Shown piece by piece: positions 58,086 through 64,000 of a DNA stretch of 64,000 bases. The DNA is from Bradyrhizobium retamae. GTDB lineage: Bacteria; Pseudomonadota; Alphaproteobacteria; Rhizobiales; Xanthobacteraceae. The notes under the pieces were generated by a model. The model worked only from the letters and a program-made list of their open reading frames with translations. It searched no databases and was not told the origin of the DNA. The position numbers and the translations under genes are program-made. The stretch is from NCBI RefSeq assembly GCF_001440415.1, contig NZ_LLYA01000170.1, forward strand, positions 1 to 64,000, given 5' to 3'. Position 1 is the first letter of the stretch. Every line of letters starts with the position of its first letter.

Positions 58086-58901
58086 ATGAAGTTTCTGCGC
58101 GATCCCGCGAGCACTGGCGGCGTTAGTGATCCCGAAGCGACGGACATTGACCGGCGCGCGCAGGACATCGTCAAGTTCGGTCGCGTCAAGGAAGTCGATT
58201 ACAAGCGCAGCCCGCCGTCCTATCGCATCGAGATCGGTGACGAGAACGACGAAGACAACTACATCCTGACCGATTGGCTCCCGGCGACCGGCGGTCGCGC
58301 CAAGGGCGACCGCGAGACGCACTATCTGGAGAAGGGTGAGAAGGTCGCGCTGCTTGCCGAAGGTGGCGAGCTTTCGACGGCCTATGTCATGCCCGCCGGG
58401 CAGTACACCGAAGAGGAAGACGAGAAGGAAACGACCGATAAGGCGGGTGTTTGGCGCAAAGTCTTCCAGAAGCCGAAGAGCAAGGACGGCGAAGGTGGCG
58501 AGGGCGATGAGGGCGGCGAAGGCGGCGAGGAAGGTGGAGAAGGCGAGGAAGACGAAATCCTTGGCGAGATCAGCTACGACCGCAATACGGGCGACTGGCT
58601 GATCAAGGGCATTGAAGGCAAGGGCTCGATCACGCTCGAAGGCTCGGGCTGCAAGATCGTCATGAAGGACGGCACGATCACGCTGAAGGCGAAGAACTTC
58701 GTCGTCGAGATGGAAGAGAATGTCCAGATCGAAGCGGGCGATAAGTTCGAGTCGAAGGCCAGCGAGTCGCACCATACCGCCGAAGAGACCTTCAAGACCA
58801 TCGGCAAGACGATGCTCGGTCTCGACGACGAAGGCGACGAGGCCAAGGACAAGGTCGTGACCGAAGCCGGGCCGGCGAAGCAGACGTTTGCGAAGATGTA
58901 A
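58086..58901 (+). CDS. Baseplate assembly protein V (gpV) with a Gly/Glu insert
   Basis: The 271-aa protein has IVKFGRVKEVDYKRSPPSYR then RIEIGDENDEDNYILTDWLP, as in P2 gpV spikes, and ends with a repeated beta-spike region (ITLEGSGCKIVMKDGTITLK). Between them (residues about 134-157) lies an uncommon insert almost entirely of Gly and Glu/Asp. The insert probably forms a flexible, acidic linker. The rest fits the contractile-tail spike protein. Confidence 0.85.
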   Translation: MKFLRDPASTGGVSDPEATDIDRRAQDIVKFGRVKEVDYKRSPPSYRIEIGDENDEDNYILTDWLPATGGRAKGDRETHYLEKGEKVALLAEGGELSTAYVMPAGQYTEEEDEKETTDKAGVWRKVFQKPKSKDGEGGEGDEGGEGGEEGGEGEEDEILGEISYDRNTGDWLIKGIEGKGSITLEGSGCKIVMKDGTITLKAKNFVVEMEENVQIEAGDKFESKASESHHTAEETFKTIGKTMLGLDDEGDEAKDKVVTEAGPAKQTFAKM

Positions 58902-58955
58902 TAGGCGACCAAACCAGTCTGTCGGCGATCCCTACGTCGCGGCACGGTACGCCTT

Positions 58956-59369
58956 ATGGCAACTATTGACCGTTTCACTGGCAGGCCGCTCGAAGGCATC
59001 GACGATGTCTGGCAGTCGATTGCGACCATTCTGAGCACCCCCCTCGCGGGGCTCGTTATGGCACGCGATTTCGGCTCCAAGATGCCGCGCCTCGTTGACC
59101 GCGCCGTGAGCCAGGTCACGCTGATCGAGTTCTATGCGGCCGTGCCGGACGCGATCAATCGCATCAATCCAGAGGCGTTGATGGCGGAAGAGCCGCGCTT
59201 CCGCATCATTCAGATGACGCTCGCCGACATGACCGATGCCGGCCATGCGACGTTCGACATCGACGGCATCTATTACCCGCGTGGTCATCTTGGCGACTAC
59301 TCCGAAGCGCGCGATGCGCAAGGTCGCGTCATCGTCGCGAACAATCTCGTGATCGGGAGCTATGTATAA
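58956..59369 (+). CDS. Baseplate wedge protein W (GPW/gp25 family)
   Basis: The 137-aa protein has DRFTGRPLEGIDDVWQSIAT then ILSTPLAGLVMARDFGSKMP and a central FYAAVPDAINRINPEALMAE. The RxFGS and the INRxxPR... pattern fits the gp25/gpW baseplate wedge family. Its stop overlaps the next start by one base. Confidence 0.88.
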   Translation: MATIDRFTGRPLEGIDDVWQSIATILSTPLAGLVMARDFGSKMPRLVDRAVSQVTLIEFYAAVPDAINRINPEALMAEEPRFRIIQMTLADMTDAGHATFDIDGIYYPRGHLGDYSEARDAQGRVIVANNLVIGSYV

Positions 59370-60226
59370 TGGACGCGCCGCTTCCGAACCTGCCGCTCCC
59401 GGTTATCGAACGCGAGCCTGAGTTTCAGATCCTTTTTGATGCGCGCCTGACGCAGATGCGTGGCCTCTTGGAGACCGCAGGTCTCGATTGGGACACTTGG
59501 ATGCTGCGGTCGGACCCCATCAACAACGTCTGCCGTCACGCCGCGTATGGCGATCTGCTGTATGTCACGTCGCTCAACGATACGTTCCGCGCCACGCTGA
59601 TCGACTTCGGCCAGGGCGCCGATCTTATTGCGCAGGCGTCGGATTGGAATTTGGAGCGTGCCGAAGGCGAGACCATCGACGATCTGCGACGCCGTTTGCG
59701 CGAGCGCAAGAAGGGGCAGGGCGGTTTCACCGACAATTGGTACAAGCGGTTCGCCTTCGAGGCCGCGCCGCTGCTCGTTGCCGACGTTGGCGTTGCTGGC
59801 GACTCCAAGGGCGGCGTAAAGGTCTCGATCCTGTCGGCCGAAGCCAACGGCGTCGCGAGCCCCGAGCTTCTGGCGACCGTGAATGCCGCGCTCAATCAGC
59901 CGACCGTGCTGGGCGACAACGATCATATTGAGGTTGTGCCTGCGGTGATCCGCGTCGTCAACGTCGAGGCTGACGTGTGGCTTCTGCCCGAAGCGCCGGC
60001 CAACGAACTGACGAGCGCCGAAGCGCGCCTCAAGACTGAGTTCGCCGCCGCGCGGCGGCTCGGCTGGGACTTCACCGCCGACTTCGTGATCGCGGCCCTG
60101 CGCACGTCTGGCGTCCGCCGGATCGTCATGCTCACGCCGGCCGCCGACTCGTATGTGCGCGCCGAACCGAATGAGGCCGTGGCGCTCGGCACCGTGAAGC
60201 TCAACTTCAAGGGTCGGTCCTACTAA
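59369..60226 (+). CDS. Baseplate protein J (BaseplateJ family)
   Basis: The 285-aa protein has RNLLLLVTSLNDTFRATLID-like DLLYVTSLNDTFRATLIDFG, then RAEGETIDDLRRRLRERKKG, VADVGVAGDSKGGVKVSILS and RRLGWDFTADFVIAALRTSG. This pattern is typical of Mu/P2 gpJ-type baseplate proteins. Coupled by single-base overlaps to both neighbours. Confidence 0.9.
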   Translation: MDAPLPNLPLPVIEREPEFQILFDARLTQMRGLLETAGLDWDTWMLRSDPINNVCRHAAYGDLLYVTSLNDTFRATLIDFGQGADLIAQASDWNLERAEGETIDDLRRRLRERKKGQGGFTDNWYKRFAFEAAPLLVADVGVAGDSKGGVKVSILSAEANGVASPELLATVNAALNQPTVLGDNDHIEVVPAVIRVVNVEADVWLLPEAPANELTSAEARLKTEFAAARRLGWDFTADFVIAALRTSGVRRIVMLTPAADSYVRAEPNEAVALGTVKLNFKGRSY

Positions 60227-61077
60227 TGACTAACCTGATCGACATCGTACCTCGCTCAGCTTCGCCGCTCGAACGTGCCAGCGTGCAGGTCGTTGACTCG
60301 CGCGAGCGTTACAAGTCGCTTGTGCAGTCGATCATCGACGTGCGCTATCTCGATACGATCCCCGCAGACATCCTGCCGTGGTTGCTGCGCCATTGGGGCC
60401 TTGAGGACGCGGCTGCGTTCACGCCCGACCATCAGCGCCTCTATAAGGAAGGGAAGCACTGGCAGACGGTGCGCGGCCGTGTAGAGGCATACGAGATCAT
60501 CTTCGACTGGCTTGCCCTCGAAGGTGAGTATGAGCGTGGCACGCGCGGCGACGTGCGCTGGGGCCTGTTCCAGCTTGGTCTCGAAGCCGAGCCGGCGATG
60601 ACCACGCTGATCAATCTGATCGGTCTCGCCAATCTCTCGAAGCGTGCATCGAGCGTGCTGGGGCGCGTCTACGGCGGATATGACATCCGGCCGGTGCGCC
60701 TCGACATGATGCGCCTCGATGGTGCGTTGCTCGACGATTGGTCCGGCGTCTATCTGTCGGGGATCAAGCCGAAGCTCTCCTTCGGTCGCCAGCACGGCGG
60801 TCCCATCGACTTGATGCCGGTTCTGTCCGGCGGCGCTTATGCGGCGCATGAGGGTGTTGCGCGCTTCGAGGAAGGCTTCGTGTTCGACCGTTCGGTCCTC
60901 GATCAGGAAGTCGTCGAGCCGTCCGTTGTCGCCATTCAGGCCGCATTCTCTGCCGAGCAAATCGACCTCGCCGATGACGTGTCGATGCCTTGGCCCAATT
61001 CGCCCTGGCCGCAACTCGGCTGGTCCTACTTTGAACCTTTCACCATTTATGGAGGCCCTGATGGCTCTTCTGGTTAA
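60226..61077 (+). CDS. Tail protein I (gpI family)
   Basis: The 283-aa protein has DTIPADILPWLLRHWGLEDA near 35-55, then VRGRVEAYEIIFDWLALEGE, as in P2 gpI, which links the baseplate to tail fibres. The C-terminal 100 residues differ from short gpI proteins and may be a host-range or fibre-binding extension. One-base overlap with gpJ. Confidence 0.88.
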   Translation: MTNLIDIVPRSASPLERASVQVVDSRERYKSLVQSIIDVRYLDTIPADILPWLLRHWGLEDAAAFTPDHQRLYKEGKHWQTVRGRVEAYEIIFDWLALEGEYERGTRGDVRWGLFQLGLEAEPAMTTLINLIGLANLSKRASSVLGRVYGGYDIRPVRLDMMRLDGALLDDWSGVYLSGIKPKLSFGRQHGGPIDLMPVLSGGAYAAHEGVARFEEGFVFDRSVLDQEVVEPSVVAIQAAFSAEQIDLADDVSMPWPNSPWPQLGWSYFEPFTIYGGPDGSSG

Positions 61078-61759
61078 TAGCGGCCGAGCGGGCTTGGCCG
61101 GCGCCTTGCGCGCGCGCCCGATGTTCTTCGCGTGGGGCCGTGGTGCCTCTTGGTGGGGCGCGACGGATGTCGTGAACAAGACCTTCGCCGGGTCGCCCGA
61201 GCGCATCACGCTCGATCACGCCCCGGTGGCGTCACTGACCCTGCGCAACGGCGAAAGCGCGCAGGTCTATCAGTCGCCCGCCGACTACACCTATGACAAC
61301 AACACGGGCGTCGTCACGCGCGTCAACGGCGGCGCTATCTCTGCGGGCTCGACGGTGCAAGCGCAGGTCGTCTACGGCACTACGCCGCTCTCCGCATCCG
61401 ACACCGGCTTGGTCAGCGAAGTCGGCCGTCGTCAGGCCGCGTCCGTCGAGTTCGTCAATCCCGATCCGAACGGCACCATCAGCACGCCGGGCGGTAATCG
61501 GTGGACGGTCTCGGTCACGCCGACCCGCTACCTCTATGTGCAGGTCTTGTTCGACTACCTCGAAGCGCAGACCGAAACGATCCGCGAAGTCGGCATCTTC
61601 GTCGATGGCACGCGCAAGGCGGGAGTGCCTGAAGGGCAACTGTACTTGACTCCCGAAGAAGTCGATCAGCCGGGATACTTGCTTCTGCTCGACCGCTTCG
61701 CCGGCATCGCTCGCTCTCCGAGTTCGCGGCAAGGCTTCTCATACGTTTTGGTGATCTAA
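61061..61759 (+). CDS. Tail/baseplate-associated protein, 232 aa
   Basis: From ATG 61061 (GGAGG upstream), overlapping the gpI gene by 17 bases. It reads RARPMFFAWGRGASWWGATD, then FAGSPERITLDHAPVASLTL, AQVYQSPADYTYDNNTGVVT and EVGIFVDGTRKAG. The beta-rich, EVGIFVDGTR-containing pattern is seen in phage baseplate or fibre-associated proteins. Its stop overlaps the next start (taATG). Confidence 0.75.
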   Translation: MALLVNSGRAGLAGALRARPMFFAWGRGASWWGATDVVNKTFAGSPERITLDHAPVASLTLRNGESAQVYQSPADYTYDNNTGVVTRVNGGAISAGSTVQAQVVYGTTPLSASDTGLVSEVGRRQAASVEFVNPDPNGTISTPGGNRWTVSVTPTRYLYVQVLFDYLEAQTETIREVGIFVDGTRKAGVPEGQLYLTPEEVDQPGYLLLLDRFAGIARSPSSRQGFSYVLVI

Positions 61760-64000
61760 TGGCTGACGCCCGCGACAACCTTCCGGCATACATCAACACC
61801 TTTAACCGCGCTAAGGGCTTCCAGCGCCTCGCGGCTCACTATGACCGCTTCCTGACGAGCAATGAGATCAATGTCATTCAGGACATTGACGCCGACCGCG
61901 TGAAGCAGATCGCCGACGCCTTCTGGCGCGACGGTTCGCTCGTCAGCGGCGGCGCAATCGTTCTCGGCCCCATCGTTAACGCGACGGTTGAAGCGCGGTT
62001 GGCAGCGGCCAAGGTTTACATTCGCGGCGCCGTGCATGACATCGAAGCGCGCAATCTCGTTGTGTCCGCAGTTGGCACCATCGTCATCGGCATTCGCCTG
62101 CGCACGTACACTTTGACGTTTGAAGACGACGTGACCCTGAAGGGTATGGCCCCCGGCACGCGCGCGCAGGGCGAGCCCGGCGCTTCGGCGCTCGTTATGA
62201 AGGGGCGCTGGGGCTTTGAGGGTGACGGCGAGGAAGGCGACTTCTTCCCGATCCACACCATCACTGACGGCACCATTGATACGCCCGGCGAGCCCGGTAT
62301 CGACGACGCTTGGGCGAACCTGCTCGCGCGCTATGACCGGGAAGCTCACGGCGGCTACGTTGTGGACGGCTTCAAGGTGCAAGCCCTTGGCATGGACGCT
62401 GGCAAGCAGGTCTTCACCGTCTCAGAAGGCACCATCAACGTCTACGGCTACAAGCGAACCCGGCCTGCCTCGTATCGCCTGCGCGTAACCGAGAACCCGG
62501 AAATCATCCTGATCGATGACGAGCCGCATGCCGTCAATTCCGGCGCGCAGACCATCGTCGTTCGCTTCGCTCCCATCGCCGAAATCGTCGAATGCACGAT
62601 CATCGCCGAGAAAACCGTCACGCTGACGCACGGCGCTTATACCGGCGTGTCCGACGCGCTGCCCGATCCGACCGTGCTCTCGATCAGCGATGTCCGGCAG
62701 GGCGGCACCGTCTACACTCAGACCACGGACTATAAGCTGGCCGGCGCTGCGATTGATTGGTCGCCGACCGGCGCTGAAATGGCACCGGGCTCGACCTATC
62801 AGATCACTTACCGCTACCTGACCAATGCGGTCCCGACGAACATCCAGCGTGATCGCTTCAACATCACGGGCGCTGCGGACGGCACTGTCGCCTACGTCAA
62901 GTATCGCACGAAGCTGCCGCGCTATGACGCCGTCGTGGTCGATCAAGCCGGTGTGATCTCCTACCTCGAAGGCATCTCTTCGCTGTACGCACCGCAGGTC
63001 GTGCAGGTCGCGCCGACGCTCGTCAAACTGGCCGATGTCTTCAACAATTGGGGCCTTGTCCCGACCGTGCGCCAGGTCGGAACCGTCCGCATGCCGTACT
63101 CCGACCTGCGCAGCCTCGAAGGCATGGTCGGCGATCTCTACGCGCTCGTTGCGGAAGAGCGGCTTCAGCGCGACGTGGACCGCAAGGAAGTGACGGCCAA
63201 GCGCGGCGTCTTCGTCGATCCGCTGCTCGACGACGATATGCGCGATCAGGGCATCACGCAAACCGGCGCAATCTTCAGCGGTAAGCTGTGGCTCCCGATC
63301 ACTCCGACCGTCACGACGCTCCCGGTGGCGCCCACGACGCTGTCCTACACGTCCGAGAACGTGTTCGAGCAGCGCCAGATCACGGGCGAGACCAAGATCA
63401 ACCCCTACTCTTCGTTCGGCCCGCCGCCGACCGATGTCACGCTGAATCCCTCCGTTGATCTTTGGACGGAGACGCGGGACGTGTGGACCTCGATCCAGAC
63501 GGCCCGGCAGGTCGGTTGGGGCGGCGTCCTGTGGGCTCAGACGCAAGAGTTTCAGGATCGTGTCGTGAGCAACATCACGACCGAGATCGAGACCATCCGT
63601 CAGCGTTCGGTCGGCTTCACGATCAACAAGTGGGGCTTCAACGAAGTCCTGACGAAGGTCACGTTCGACGACATCGACGTGACGCCGGCCGGTGTGATCC
63701 GCGCCGACGCCAATGGCACGCTCGTCAGTTCATTCCAGATTCCGGCGGGCGTCCCGGTCGGTGTGAAGCATGTCGGCTTCGAGGGCTTCGGCGGCTCGAA
63801 GTGCAATGCGCTCTACACCGCCTACGGCTGGCTGACGACCGTCACCAACGAGCGCAACGTCATTACCACGAACTACTGGTACAACCCCGATCCGGTTGCG
63901 CAGACCTTCCGCTTGCAGGAACCGCGTCAGGTTCTCGGCGTGGACGTAAAGTTCACCAAGATCGGCGACCGCAACAAGCCGGTGCGTATCCAGATTCGCG
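61759..64000 (+). CDS. DUF4815-type tail protein, incomplete at window edge
   Basis: ATG 61759 opens a frame that stays open to the window end (at least 747 codons). The start reads LPAYINTFNRAKGFQRLAAH then TSNEINVIQDIDADRVKQIA, the DUF4815 signature (FNRAKGF..., QDI). It is followed by strand-rich repeats (GWLTTVTNERNVITTNYWYN, VFTVSEGTINVYGYKRTRP) typical of fibre or tailspike proteins. The C-terminus is outside the window. It probably extends from the baseplate to the host surface. Confidence 0.85.
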   Translation, partial: MADARDNLPAYINTFNRAKGFQRLAAHYDRFLTSNEINVIQDIDADRVKQIADAFWRDGSLVSGGAIVLGPIVNATVEARLAAAKVYIRGAVHDIEARNLVVSAVGTIVIGIRLRTYTLTFEDDVTLKGMAPGTRAQGEPGASALVMKGRWGFEGDGEEGDFFPIHTITDGTIDTPGEPGIDDAWANLLARYDREAHGGYVVDGFKVQALGMDAGKQVFTVSEGTINVYGYKRTRPASYRLRVTENPEIILIDDEPHAVNSGAQTIVVRFAPIAEIVECTIIAEKTVTLTHGAYTGVSDALPDPTVLSISDVRQGGTVYTQTTDYKLAGAAIDWSPTGAEMAPGSTYQITYRYLTNAVPTNIQRDRFNITGAADGTVAYVKYRTKLPRYDAVVVDQAGVISYLEGISSLYAPQVVQVAPTLVKLADVFNNWGLVPTVRQVGTVRMPYSDLRSLEGMVGDLYALVAEERLQRDVDRKEVTAKRGVFVDPLLDDDMRDQGITQTGAIFSGKLWLPITPTVTTLPVAPTTLSYTSENVFEQRQITGETKINPYSSFGPPPTDVTLNPSVDLWTETRDVWTSIQTARQVGWGGVLWAQTQEFQDRVVSNITTEIETIRQRSVGFTINKWGFNEVLTKVTFDDIDVTPAGVIRADANGTLVSSFQIPAGVPVGVKHVGFEGFGGSKCNALYTAYGWLTTVTNERNVITTNYWYNPDPVAQTFRLQEPRQVLGVDVKFTKIGDRNKPVRIQIR

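Larger units (their letters stand above)
19693..64000. mobile_element. Temperate tailed-phage prophage, left part (right end beyond window)
   Basis: From the tRNA onward the window carries integrase, repressor, replication, methylation, terminase, portal, protease, capsid and baseplate genes in a phage-like order. Head genes are lambda-like (GpA terminase, portal, S49 protease with scaffold, decoration, major capsid); tail genes are P2/Mu-like (V, W, J, I), implying a contractile tail. No sheath, tube, tape measure or clear lysis cassette is reached. All structural genes seen are intact, so the prophage may be functional. Confidence 0.93.

Noticed and set aside
62422..63546. 374-codon minus-strand frame
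   Set aside because: Antisense to the DUF4815 tail gene, which runs off the window end.
19693..64000. CRISPR array anywhere in the prophage
   Set aside because: The repeats found (operators, 22-bp repeat, 11-bp palindromes) have no regular repeat-spacer spacing.

Overview
The window looks like a chromosome segment of a high-GC alphaproteobacterium, most likely Bradyrhizobium or a close Nitrobacteraceae relative. This is inferred from gene content (LipB next to a short FliN-like protein, a PccA-type carboxylase, several FNN-type hybrid histidine kinases, DUF892 and PPC stress genes) and from a degenerate GTCATTGC...GCAATGAC interspersed palindrome. No database search was possible; all names rest on motifs read from the sequence.

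Host part (1-19.7 kb): small stress-type genes (DJ-1/PfpI, PPC/DUF296, DUF892), a membrane-bound GGDEF-EAL protein, two hybrid histidine kinases with a decayed PAS gene beside one of them, a secreted nuclease-like protein, biotin-dependent acyl-CoA carboxylase alpha subunit, a PEP-mutase-superfamily lyase overlapping acylphosphatase, two LysR/tautomerase pairs in mirror image, lipB and a FliN-like gene. It ends at tRNA-Leu(GAG), 19608-19692.

Prophage part (19.7 kb to the right edge, right end not reached): a tyrosine integrase lies next to the tRNA. A compact leftward operon (25.9 to 21.2 kb) carries a DUF7768 protein, a DnaN-like sliding clamp, an HTH protein and a C5 cytosine methyltransferase. 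An S24-type repressor gene and a winged-helix gene diverge from a switch region at 26.7-26.9 kb. The rightward early operon (26.9-36.2 kb) encodes a RecA-like ATPase, a DUF669 protein, a PD-(D/E)XK nuclease, an MT-A70 methyltransferase, an SF2 helicase and a primase-polymerase/ATPase, and ends at a strong terminator. A second leftward cluster (40.5-36.4 kb) holds a transglycosylase, HNH nuclease, MazG-like protein and small proteins. An AT-rich, inverted-repeat region at 40.76-40.94 kb resembles an origin. A block of mostly unrecognised small leftward genes fills 43.9-47.7 kb. Late genes run rightward from 48.4 kb: dNMP kinase, lambda-like terminase, portal, protease with nested scaffold, decoration protein and capsid, then P2/Mu-like baseplate genes V, W, J, I and a DUF4815 protein cut by the window edge. 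The arrangement points to a contractile-tailed temperate phage with a lambda-type head.

The strongest unusual signals are: (1) a dispersed operator built on CAACGGATAGCGACGGATG, which overlaps the -35 boxes of the three candidate switch promoters and recurs in the other prophage control regions; (2) a cytosine methyltransferase gene whose 3' half also reads as a WPTP/WLMGWP protein in the +1 frame; (3) a repressor with an S24 fold whose catalytic Ser and Lys appear as Thr and Arg; (4) a phage-encoded sliding clamp; and (5) the origin-like region at 40.8 kb.
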